A stretch of 33,993 bases of DNA, from positions 1-33,993 of the forward strand of contig JAJDNV010000141.1 in NCBI GenBank assembly GCA_022340545.1. The letters run 5' to 3'. Source of the DNA: Acidobacteriota bacterium (GTDB lineage Bacteria > Acidobacteriota > Vicinamibacteria > Fen-336). The number at the start of each line of letters is the position of its first letter. Position 1 is the stretch's first letter. The position numbers and the translations under genes are program-made. Of this stretch, positions 24,834-32,704 are shown piece by piece. The notes below the pieces were generated by a model. That model did no database searches and was not told the DNA's origin. It was given only the letters and a program-made list of their open reading frames with translations.

Positions 24834-26510
24834 CTACGGCGCAACGGCGCTGACGTGGGCCGAGCCGTACACCTGCGCGTCGACGGCGAGGCCGAAGTCT
24901 CCGCCCTCCTGTGTCACCTTGAAGAGGAGTCCGTGGCGGCCCTCCGCGAGCTCGACCAGCACCTCGTCCTGGCCCGGTCGGAGCGAGCGACGCACGTCGT
25001 TCGCGAAGACCCGGCTTCCGTCGACGAAGACGGCCAGCCCGTCGTCGCTTCCCATCGACAGGTGGAGCGCGCAGTCCGCGTCAGCCTCGACGTTGACGAG
25101 AGCGTACGCCACGACGTTCGAGGCCCCGGCGTACTGCGCTCCGAGATCGATCTCCCCCCCTTCGAAGGGAGCCTCCTTCCACTCGACAGAGCCAGGATCG
25201 GTCTCGGGTGGGTGGGCGCGATCGAACTCGGTGTCGAAGGGGTAGGTGGGCGAGAGGGCGAGACCCGTGATCGGGACCACCTCGCCCAGGGGGCAGATCA
25301 GCACGCGGTAGCTCCCGGGCTCGGCGAGGGCCTGCAGCCCGTGTCCCATGGCATCGGCGTGGGCCCGCTGCGCCGCCGCGAACGGGGCGAACGTGGGCAA
25401 CGTCGGCAGCATCGTGGGAGAAGGAGCGAGGGCCATCCTGCGCCACGCCTCGAAGTGCTTCTCCCAGCGGTACTGGGCCGCCTCCCACAGCCGCCGGCCG
25501 GCGACGGACCACGGCGCGTCGTCGAGCAGCGCCAGGTCCACCCCAGCGGCGAGCTCCGCGGGCACAAAGGTCCCCGCGGTCGCCCCGTCCACCGACACCA
25601 CCCACGTGTCGGCGCGGGCCGTCCCGACGTCGGCGCGCAGACGGAAGCGGTTCACCTCGTCCTGAAGCGGCACGAGCTCGAGAGCGGGCCGGGCCTCGGG
25701 TGGCACGTAGAAGGGGAGAAACTGCAGCCGCAGCGCCATCTCGGTCCCCCCGTATCGCGCCCGGACCTCGGACACCGAGGCGCCGCCCGTCGCCTCGACC
25801 CTGCCCTCCTCGACCGCGATCTCGCCGACGACTCTCGGGGCGTCGATGCGGCGCATGGCCAGGTACGCCATCACCAGGTGGCCCACCGGGTCGGGATGGA
25901 CCGAGTCGGGGATCATCGTGAACCCCGGCTTCTCCTCCTTGGCCCGGCGCTGGACCTCGAGCATCGGGTGGAAGAGGTCGATCACCCGAATCTCGCGCTC
26001 GGCGCCCATCTGGATCACGCCGTCCGCCATTCGCGCCAGCATCCCGTTGTAGGCGTCCCCGTCGGGGCGCTGGTCGGGATCGATGGGGGAGGTCGTGAAC
26101 AGCACCTCGCGGGCGCCGATCTCCTCGATCCTGGCCGCCAGCTCCTCCTGTGACGCGAGATAGGCGTCGTAGACGCTCTGCTGGAACGGCTTGTAGCCCC
26201 CATCGTTCATCCCGAAGTTGACGAACACCAGCGTCGGCTCGACCGGGGCCACGTCACGCTCGAACCGCTGGTTGCCGCCCCGCGCCGTGTCGCCGCTCCA
26301 GCCGAGGTTGAAGCTCGCGACCCGCTTGCTCGGGAAGCGGCTGGCGAAGAACGTCTCCAGGTAGGCGGGGTAGAGGTTCTGCTCGGTGATGCTGTCCCCG
26401 TAGATGACGATCGTCTCCTCGTCCCCCAGCGCCACTGGCGCCGGCGGGTCCGCCGCGCGCACACCCGCGCCACACAGCACCAGCAGGGTCCCGATGACCA
26501 GCTTCCGCAT
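24834..26510 (-). CDS. SGNH-family esterase with C-terminal beta domains, exported
   Basis: A 558-residue GDSL/SGNH hydrolase, in this context probably an acetyl-xylan or similar carbohydrate esterase. The ATG at 26510 follows AAGGGAG by six bases; the GTG at 26534 is less likely. The signal peptide ends near GVRAADPP. The four SGNH blocks are visible: Ser40 in YGDSITEQ, Gly73 in GWSGDTARGGNQ, Asn102 in NFGMNDGGY, and Asp202/His205 in DSVHPDPVGH. The catalytic domain ends at about residue 230. The remaining 330 residues are extra: a beta region, a helical stretch (WEAAQYRWEKHFEAWRRM) and a C-terminal jelly-roll of PA14 or carbohydrate-binding type (SMGSDDGLAVFVDGSRVF). It is the last gene of a three-gene minus-strand run, 107 bases after the CE1-like esterase. 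Confidence 0.88.
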   Translation of the reverse strand: MRKLVIGTLLVLCGAGVRAADPPAPVALGDEETIVIYGDSITEQNLYPAYLETFFASRFPSKRVASFNLGWSGDTARGGNQRFERDVAPVEPTLVFVNFGMNDGGYKPFQQSVYDAYLASQEELAARIEEIGAREVLFTTSPIDPDQRPDGDAYNGMLARMADGVIQMGAEREIRVIDLFHPMLEVQRRAKEEKPGFTMIPDSVHPDPVGHLVMAYLAMRRIDAPRVVGEIAVEEGRVEATGGASVSEVRARYGGTEMALRLQFLPFYVPPEARPALELVPLQDEVNRFRLRADVGTARADTWVVSVDGATAGTFVPAELAAGVDLALLDDAPWSVAGRRLWEAAQYRWEKHFEAWRRMALAPSPTMLPTLPTFAPFAAAQRAHADAMGHGLQALAEPGSYRVLICPLGEVVPITGLALSPTYPFDTEFDRAHPPETDPGSVEWKEAPFEGGEIDLGAQYAGASNVVAYALVNVEADADCALHLSMGSDDGLAVFVDGSRVFANDVRRSLRPGQDEVLVELAEGRHGLLFKVTQEGGDFGLAVDAQVYGSAHVSAVAP

Positions 26511-26617
26511 CGTTCGCTCCCTTCGCCCGTCCACCTGGCTTCCGGGCTCGTCCCGCGTCGATCCTCTCGTCTTCCCCGGGTGCCCGGGGTGTATGTCCTC
26601 CCTTGCGGACCGCCGGG

Positions 26618-27796
26618 CTACTGGAACAGGAGCGGCGCGAACACGGCGAGGTAGTCCCGCCAGTTCTTCCAGGTGTGTCCGCCCTCCGACTCCTCGTAGC
26701 TGACCTCGAACCCGTGCTTTCGGAGCATGGCGACGGTGGCCCGGGAGGTCTCGACGACGAAGTCGTCCTTGCCGGTGGCGAACCAGACGAGCTCGAGCCC
26801 GGCCCGGGCCGCGGCGTCGTTCAACGCGTCCGCGTGCCGCTCCTCCCAGGGCTGCTCTCCGGGTCCGGCCCCGGGTCCCTGTCCGGTGATCCCGAACACC
26901 CCCGAGCTGAAGACGCCCAGGTATCCAAAGCTCTGGAGGTCTGCGATCGCCACGTTCAGGGTCTGGGCCCCACCCATCGAGAGCCCGGCCAGGGCCCGGT
27001 GTGCCCGATCGGTGTGCACACGGTAGTGGCTCTCGACATAGGGCATCACGTCACCGGTGAAGTCTGCCGCGAACGGATCGACCGCGGGACGAGGCGCCCC
27101 GAAGCGGAAGCGGCCGGTGTGGCCGGCCGGCATGGCCACGACCATCGGCTTCGCCTTCCCGGCGGCGATCAGGTTGTCGAGGATGAAGCCCGCCCGTCCG
27201 ACGGTGGTCCACGAGTCGTCGCAGTCGAAGGCGCCGTGGAGAAGGTAGAAGACCGGGAACTGCCCCTCCCCCGACTCGTAGCCCGGCGGCGTGTACACGT
27301 GCATCCGACGGAAGCGCTTCAATGCCTTGGAGTAGTAGGTGACCTCGGCCACCGCTCCCCGGGGCACGTCTTTCGTGTCCATGACGTCGGAGCCCGGGAC
27401 GTAGACGAGACTCCAAGAGTTCTCGTTCGACTCGCTGGTCGCCGGGTTGCGTGGGTCGACCACGCTCACATCGTCCACTCCGAAGACGTAGCGGTAGGCC
27501 CCCGGCTCCAGCGGCCCCAGCGTCAGCTCCCAGACCCCTTCCGACCCCTTCGTCATCGCCGTGCCCCGCTGGTTGTCGGGGATGTCGGTGCCCCGCAGGA
27601 GCACGGCCTCGGCCTTGGGGGCGAGGATCTTGAAGGTGACCCGCCCGTCCTCCTGGACCTCGGGTGAGCTCACCTGGGGTCCCTGCGGGGGCGTGAACCG
27701 GGGCCGTTCGCGGGCCTCCTGGGCCAGGACGCCCACTGCGAGCGCCGCGGCCGCGAGCGTGGCAAACGTGGTTCGGGAGACTCCTCTCATGTGCAT
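26618..27796 (-). CDS. CE1/enterochelin-esterase-like carbohydrate esterase, exported (second copy)
   Basis: A 392-residue esterase with the same plan as the gene at 4648. It has a signal peptide (TTFATLAAAALAVGVLAQE), an E-set/CBM48-like domain (about residues 40-135: VTFKILAPKAEAVLLRG, EPGAYRYVFGVDDV), and an alpha/beta-hydrolase. The nucleophile is Ser273 in AGLSMGGAQTL, the acid is probably Asp344 or Asp345 in GKDDF, and the base is His374 in GGHTWKNWRDYL. AAAGGA lies seven bases before the first of two close ATGs (27796 and 27790), so I use the first. Compared with the 4648 copy the sequence is clearly diverged and lacks the [10 protein letters not shown] motif, having YLLHGAFDCDDSW in its place. 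This suggests a different acyl group. It sits between the UxuA-like and SGNH genes with gaps of about 100 bases. Confidence 0.9.
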   Translation of the reverse strand: MHMRGVSRTTFATLAAAALAVGVLAQEARERPRFTPPQGPQVSSPEVQEDGRVTFKILAPKAEAVLLRGTDIPDNQRGTAMTKGSEGVWELTLGPLEPGAYRYVFGVDDVSVVDPRNPATSESNENSWSLVYVPGSDVMDTKDVPRGAVAEVTYYSKALKRFRRMHVYTPPGYESGEGQFPVFYLLHGAFDCDDSWTTVGRAGFILDNLIAAGKAKPMVVAMPAGHTGRFRFGAPRPAVDPFAADFTGDVMPYVESHYRVHTDRAHRALAGLSMGGAQTLNVAIADLQSFGYLGVFSSGVFGITGQGPGAGPGEQPWEERHADALNDAAARAGLELVWFATGKDDFVVETSRATVAMLRKHGFEVSYEESEGGHTWKNWRDYLAVFAPLLFQ

Positions 27797-27898
27797 CTCG
27801 GGTTCCTTTCTCGGCCTGGCCTTTCCTCTTCGGCGAACGCACTATCCTTTGGGGCGGACCGCGTGTCAAACCTGACGACCTGCGTCGCCGGCCATTCT

Positions 27899-29005
27899 TC
27901 AGTTCGAGAGCGCCGCCTGCAGCATCGCCTTCGTGTAGGCCACGTTGTAGACGAGGCCCGAGTAGCCACCTCCTCCAGGATAGTAGGGTCTGAAGCCCTC
28001 CAGCTCCCGGTCGGCGTCGAGCGCCCGTGGGTGCTCCGGATAGATGGCGCGCGGGTACTTCTGGCGCACCAGCTCCTTCATCACCGCGAACATGTCGACC
28101 TGGCCCTCGTCGGGGAAGACCTCGACATAGTCGACGTATGGCGTCTTGACCCGGACGTTGCGGAAGTGCACGTGGTTGATGCGGTCCCGCTCGCCGAAGT
28201 ACCGGCACACCTCCACCGCGTCCTCCCCCATCTCCCGTGTCACGCCGCAGTCGTAGGTGATGCCGTTGGCCGGGCTCGGGACGATCTCGATCAGCTTCTT
28301 CCAGCCCGCGAGCGTGGCCATGATCTGCTCGGATCCCCGGCTGAGGGGCACCGGCGGATCGTTGGGGTGCAGGGCCAGCCGGACGCCCGCCTCCTCGGCC
28401 ACGGGCACCACCGCCTTCAGGAAGTACGTGATGTTCGCCCACATCTCGTCGAGGGTGTGGGTTCCCACCTCAGGGAGGGGGGGCAGGTCCCTGGACAGCG
28501 AGTAGTCGTAGGCGGTCAAGCCGGCGCCGCCCCGGCCCTCCACCTCGTGATAGCCCTTCATCAGCCGGTGGGCGTAGAAGTTGTACTCGATCACCGGCAT
28601 CCCGACCTTCCCCGCCGCCCTGATCGACTGGATGAACTTGTCGATCTCCTCGTCCCGACCCGGCCGGCCGTAGAGCGTGTTCCGGTACCCGTAGATCATC
28701 AGGTTGCAGACCGTGAGCCCGTTCGCCTGGAAGCGCTCCATCAGCGCCCGCAGATCCTCCTCCTTCCACGGCATGGGGGGCCCGCCCATGAGGACATGAT
28801 CGATGCCGATCTGCTTCAGCTTGCGCATCTGCTTCGCGTCGGCGCTGGAGCCGGTGCCGAGGCAGAGCTTCGGGACTCCCGGGCCCCCGGCCGGCGGCCA
28901 ATCCCGGCCCGGGGCCGCCCCGGGGCCCGATTCGACGGGGGCCGGGATCAGGGCGAACGCGCTGCTGGCCTGCAGAAAGCCTCTTCTCGACAGTCCTGGT
29001 TTCAT
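27899..29005 (-). CDS. Tat-exported UxuA-like (mannonate dehydratase family) TIM-barrel protein
   Basis: A 368-residue protein with a twin-arginine signal (LSRRGFLQASSAFAL). AAGGAG precedes the ATG. The body resembles mannonate dehydratase, the step of glucuronate breakdown that removes water from D-mannonate, within the wider xylose-isomerase-like barrel superfamily. Family-like points are GVRLALHPNDPPVPL (His), ITYDCGVTREMGED (Cys), INHVHFRNVRV (His), FPDEGQVDMFAVMK and YPEHPRAL. From memory, UxuA holds manganese with His, Cys, His and an Asp in a PDHG-like motif. Here the last is Glu (PEH), so the metal site may differ. UxuA is normally cytoplasmic, so export is unusual. A sugar isomerase/epimerase of the same fold is the alternative. 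It is first in the minus-strand run and divergent from the molybdenum fusion gene. Confidence 0.8.
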   Translation of the reverse strand: MKPGLSRRGFLQASSAFALIPAPVESGPGAAPGRDWPPAGGPGVPKLCLGTGSSADAKQMRKLKQIGIDHVLMGGPPMPWKEEDLRALMERFQANGLTVCNLMIYGYRNTLYGRPGRDEEIDKFIQSIRAAGKVGMPVIEYNFYAHRLMKGYHEVEGRGGAGLTAYDYSLSRDLPPLPEVGTHTLDEMWANITYFLKAVVPVAEEAGVRLALHPNDPPVPLSRGSEQIMATLAGWKKLIEIVPSPANGITYDCGVTREMGEDAVEVCRYFGERDRINHVHFRNVRVKTPYVDYVEVFPDEGQVDMFAVMKELVRQKYPRAIYPEHPRALDADRELEGFRPYYPGGGGYSGLVYNVAYTKAMLQAALSN

Positions 29006-29032
29006 GGAAGCTCACTCTCCTTCCGAATCGGC

Positions 29033-29063
29033 CTGATTAGATCAGCGCGGTGGCTCAGATCAA
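29033..29063 (-). promoter_or_regulatory. Candidate promoter with overlapping palindromic operator, UxuA-like gene
   Basis: On the minus strand TTGATC (29063-29058) and TCTAAT (29041-29036) are 16 bases apart, matching -35 at four of six and -10 at five of six positions. The -10 lies inside the perfect palindrome CTGAT-TAG-ATCAG (29033-29045), a likely repressor site. A further ATCA half-site follows near 29058. The gene start is 30 bases downstream. The 167-base divergent region also serves the fusion gene at 29173, for which I see no clear promoter. Confidence 0.4.
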
Positions 29064-29172
29064 AGGGCGCGAGTCACCGCATGCCGCTCGACGTGTGCGT
29101 TAAGATGGCCTCAATAGTGAATTCCCTTCAACCAGGACGCCCACCCCGTCCTGCTCGTCTCGAAGGTGTGCT

Positions 29173-32100
29173 GTGAGCCCATCTGCCGAACCCGAGGTCT
29201 GGAAGCCGGCAATCTGCGGCATCTGCCCGGCCGGGTGCTGGGTCGAAGTCGGGATGCGCGACGGTCGCATGGTCGACATCCGCCCCGACGCTGGCCATCC
29301 CCTGGGGATGATCTGCCGGCGGGGCGAGCATGCCCCGGAGATCGTCTATTCGGAGAACCGCCTGCGCCATCCGCTCCGACGGAAGGGGCCAAAGGGCACG
29401 CACGAGTTCGAGCCCGTCAGCTGGGACCAGGCCTACGACCTGATCGTGGACCGACTACAGGCCATCAAGGCCGAGTCGGGGCCCGAGGCCGTCTCCGTCT
29501 ACACCGGGCGCGGCGCCTTCGAGCTGTCGCTGTGCGACATCTTCCAGCCGAGAGGAGTTGCCGTCTCCTCGGCGTCGAGCGTGCTCTTCGACTACGGCTC
29601 GCCAAACACGATGGGAGTCGGGGCGCTGTGCTACGTCTCGTTCGCGATGATCGCCCCCCATGTGACGCTGGGCCGGATGCTCGTCAACACCTTCGTCGAC
29701 ATCGAGAACGCCGAGCTGCTGGTCGTCTGGGGCGCCAACCCCGCCACGGACTCGCCGCCACTCGACATGAACCGCCTCGAGGCCGCCGCCGCCCGCGGGG
29801 CCGACATCGTGGTCATCGATCCCCGCCGTACGGAGACGGCGGTACGCACGGGCGCCGAGTGGGTCCCGATCCGCCCCGGGACCGACGGAGCTCTCGCCCT
29901 CGGCCTGATCGCGGTGATGCTCGAGGAGGACCTCTACGACGAGACCTTCGCCGAGAGGTGGTGTCACGGCTTCGAGGAGCTGGCGACGTATGTCCAGCAC
30001 TTCCGTCCCGAGACCGTCGAGGAGATCACGGGGGTCCCCGCCGAGACGGTGCGGGGCCTGGCCCGGCGCATCGCCCGCGCCACCGGCGCCTGTCCGGTGA
30101 TGTACACCGGCCTCGAGTACTCGAACAGCGGCATCCAGGCGATCCGCGCCGTGCTGACGCTCTTCGCCCTGGCCGGGCAGCTCGACGTCCCCGGGGGCAT
30201 CGGCCTCGGCATGCTGGGCACCCACTTCCCCATCAACCGTTCGGGCAACGTCGAGAACCCGGACATCGGCAAGGCGGTGGCCCGAGACCGCTTCCCCCTC
30301 TACTCGGCCTACCGCGGCGAGGGCCACGCCTCGGGCCTCATCGCCTCCGTCCTCGAGGGCGACCCCTACCGGATCCGGGGCCTGATCGTCCACGGCGCGT
30401 CGCTCCTGACCTCGTGGCCCCAGACCCCGACCTGGCGAGAGATGCTCGCGAAGCTGGATTTCCTCGTCTGCATCGACCGGCAGCTCACCGCCGACGCCGC
30501 GTACGCCGACGTGGTCCTCCCCGCCACCACCATGTTCGAGATCGACTCGTACATGACCTACGGGCCGATCTTCCGGCTGCGCGAGAAGGTCATCGAGCCG
30601 GTGGGCGAGGCGCGCAACGACTACCTGATCATGGCCGAGCTGGCCGCGCGTCTCGGCCACGGACACCGCTACCCCCAGAGCGAGAAGGAGCTCCTCGAGA
30701 CGGTCCTCGAGGGCTCCGGCTTCACCGTCGAGGCGGTCCGCGAGGCCGGCGGCTGGGTGAAGATCCCGACCCCGATGATGGAGTACCGCAAGTGGGAGAA
30801 GGGCAAGCTCCGCGAGGACGGAAGACCCGGCTTCGACACGCCGACCGGGAAATTCGAAATCCGCTCCACGGTACTGGAGGAGTACGGCTACGAGCCACTC
30901 CCGCGCTACACCGAGCCGGTGGAGGGTCCCCTCGGCAGCCCCGAGACCGCCCGGGCGTTTCCGTTGGTCTTCAACTCCGGGGCGCGGCCCCACACCGACT
31001 TCCGCTCGCAGCACCACGGCATCGCCGGCCTGGCGAAGGACAACCCGGAGCCGACGGTGGACCTGCACCCCGACGACGCCGCCGCCCGGGGGATCCAGAC
31101 CGGCGACCTCGTCCACGTCCGCTCCCCCCGGGGGACGGTCCCCTTCCGCGCCCGCGTCTCCCCCGACATCGTGGCCGGGGCGGTGGAGTGCAACATGGGG
31201 GGCGGGACCCCCGTCGGGCCGAAGGCCTGGCGCGAGTGGAACGTCAACGAGCTGACCGACGTCGAGAACTGCGACGAGATCTCCGGGTTCCCCGTCTACA
31301 AGGCCCTCCTGTGCGACGTCGAGCGGGTTGAGACGGCCACCGAGTCCACCCGCAGGACCGCGGCCTCGCATGCGGCCGCGTGCGTGGCCACGCCGCTTCA
31401 GGTGAAGTCTCCGCCGTCGCCCGCCCGGCGCGTCTACCTGGACAACAACGCCACGACCTCGGTGAGCGACGCGGTCCGGGAGGCCATGCTTCCGTACCTG
31501 GGCGAGAAGGACGGCAACCCCTCGAGCATCCACGGTGGGGGTCGCGACGCCAAGAGCGCGGTGTCGAAGGCGCGGCGCCAGGTGGCGGCCCTCATCGGGG
31601 CCCGGCCCTCGCGCCTCATCTTCACCGGCGGAGGATCGGAGGCGGACAACCTGGCCCTGAAGGGGGTGGCGTTTGCCCGCCAGGGTGGGGGACGTCATCT
31701 CGTCACGACGCGCATCGAGCACCCGGCCATCCTCGGGGCCAGCCGGTTCCTGGAAGACCAGGGCTTCGAGGTGACCTATCTCGACGTCGACGCCGAGGGG
31801 CTCGTGGCCCCGGAGACCCTTGCCGCCGCGCTCCGCACCGACACGATCCTCGTCTCGGTCATGCTCGCCAACAACGAGGTCGGAACCGTTCAGCCCGTCC
31901 GCGAGCTCGCCGCCCTCGCCCACGAGCGGGGCGCGCTCTTCCACACCGACGCGGTGCAGGCGGCGGGAAAGATCCCGGTCGACGTGGAGCAGCTCGGGGT
32001 CGACCTGGCCACGGTGTCGGCCCACAAGTTTCACGGCCCCAAGGGGGTCGGCGCCCTCTTCGTGCGCAAGGGCGTGGAGCTGGAGCCGCTCGTGCACGGC

Positions 32101-32583
32101 GGCCAGCAGGAGTCGGGGTTGCGGGCCGGTACCGAGAACGTGCCGGGCATCGTGGGCATGGGACGGGCCGCCGAGCTGGCCACGCGAGCCGCGCGGAACG
32201 GCAAGGGGCTGGCGGAGCGGCGCGACCGCCTCCAAGCCCGTCTGGAGGAGCTGGTCCCGGGCAGCCGTCTCAACGGCCACCCCGACAAACGCCTCCCCAA
32301 CACGCTCAACATCACCCTTCCCGACCTGCGCGGAGAGGCCCTCGTCGTCGGCCTCGACCAGCACGGCATCTCACTCTCCTCGGGCTCGGCCTGCAAGGCC
32401 GGCTCTCCTGAACCGACCCACGTCCTGCTGGCCATGGGCCGCTCGGCGGAGGAGGCACACTGCTCCCTGCGCTTCTCCCTCTCGCACGACACGACGGATG
32501 AGGACATCGACCACACCGTCGCGGCGCTCGAGCACGTTCTCGAGGAGATGAAGACGACGGTTCGCTTCCTCCCCTGCAAGTAG
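29173..32583 (+). CDS. Molybdopterin oxidoreductase fused to a NifS-type cysteine desulfurase
   Basis: A 1136-residue single ORF from a GTG with AAGGTG five bases upstream and no export signal. Residues 1-730 are a complete DMSO-reductase-family molybdenum enzyme: 4Fe-4S cysteines 15, 18, 22 and 48 (CGICPAGC...C), a probable Mo-ligand Cys153 in GALCYVS, VVWGANPATDSPP, GLEYSNSGIQ, and the C-terminal cofactor domain (FNSGARPHTDFRSQ, GDLVHVRSPRGTV). A linker of about 25 residues leads to a complete class V aminotransferase-fold desulfurase (about 752-1130): YLDNNATTSVS, NPSSIH, TGGGSEADNLA, NNEVGTVQPV, PLP-Lys952 in SAHKFHG, RAGTEN, and the sulfur-carrying Cys1074 in SSGSACKAG. Both halves keep their key residues. 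The desulfurase may sulfurate the molybdenum site or build the cluster in cis. An internal GTG at 31402 could also give a free desulfurase. The substrate of the molybdenum half is unknown. Confidence 0.9.
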   Translation: MSPSAEPEVWKPAICGICPAGCWVEVGMRDGRMVDIRPDAGHPLGMICRRGEHAPEIVYSENRLRHPLRRKGPKGTHEFEPVSWDQAYDLIVDRLQAIKAESGPEAVSVYTGRGAFELSLCDIFQPRGVAVSSASSVLFDYGSPNTMGVGALCYVSFAMIAPHVTLGRMLVNTFVDIENAELLVVWGANPATDSPPLDMNRLEAAAARGADIVVIDPRRTETAVRTGAEWVPIRPGTDGALALGLIAVMLEEDLYDETFAERWCHGFEELATYVQHFRPETVEEITGVPAETVRGLARRIARATGACPVMYTGLEYSNSGIQAIRAVLTLFALAGQLDVPGGIGLGMLGTHFPINRSGNVENPDIGKAVARDRFPLYSAYRGEGHASGLIASVLEGDPYRIRGLIVHGASLLTSWPQTPTWREMLAKLDFLVCIDRQLTADAAYADVVLPATTMFEIDSYMTYGPIFRLREKVIEPVGEARNDYLIMAELAARLGHGHRYPQSEKELLETVLEGSGFTVEAVREAGGWVKIPTPMMEYRKWEKGKLREDGRPGFDTPTGKFEIRSTVLEEYGYEPLPRYTEPVEGPLGSPETARAFPLVFNSGARPHTDFRSQHHGIAGLAKDNPEPTVDLHPDDAAARGIQTGDLVHVRSPRGTVPFRARVSPDIVAGAVECNMGGGTPVGPKAWREWNVNELTDVENCDEISGFPVYKALLCDVERVETATESTRRTAASHAAACVATPLQVKSPPSPARRVYLDNNATTSVSDAVREAMLPYLGEKDGNPSSIHGGGRDAKSAVSKARRQVAALIGARPSRLIFTGGGSEADNLALKGVAFARQGGGRHLVTTRIEHPAILGASRFLEDQGFEVTYLDVDAEGLVAPETLAAALRTDTILVSVMLANNEVGTVQPVRELAALAHERGALFHTDAVQAAGKIPVDVEQLGVDLATVSAHKFHGPKGVGALFVRKGVELEPLVHGGQQESGLRAGTENVPGIVGMGRAAELATRAARNGKGLAERRDRLQARLEELVPGSRLNGHPDKRLPNTLNITLPDLRGEALVVGLDQHGISLSSGSACKAGSPEPTHVLLAMGRSAEEAHCSLRFSLSHDTTDEDIDHTVAALEHVLEEMKTTVRFLPCK

Positions 32584-32598
32584 CCCGGCGGGAGGCCA

Positions 32599-32621
32599 CC
32601 CGATCCGCCTGTTCGATCGGG
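32599..32621 (+). terminator. Hairpin after the molybdenum fusion gene
   Basis: CCCGATC and GATCGGG form a perfect 7-base stem with a 9-base loop, 16 bases after the stop codon. There is no T run. It would separate the fusion gene from the next gene, which has its own candidate promoter. Confidence 0.45.
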
Positions 32622-32672
32622 GCATCGCGCGTCCCCTGCCCGTCCGGCTCTAACGGCCGCCGGAGGCGAGGG

Positions 32673-32678
32673 TAAAAT
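32673..32678 (+). promoter_or_regulatory. Possible -10 box of the Gfo/Idh/MocA gene
   Basis: TAAAAT matches the -10 consensus at five of six positions, 27 bases before the ATG, with a strong GGAGGT ribosome site between. The -35 region is weak (CTAACG at 17 bases). Confidence 0.35.
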
Positions 32679-32704
32679 GCGGTGTTGGTCCCTGGAGGTC
32701 CCGC

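Noticed and set aside
29455-32364. 969-residue minus-strand ORF opposite the molybdenum/desulfurase fusion
   Set aside because: Low-complexity, Val/Arg/Gly/Asp-rich translation with no motifs. It is a GC-rich shadow of a gene whose plus-strand frame shows two complete families.
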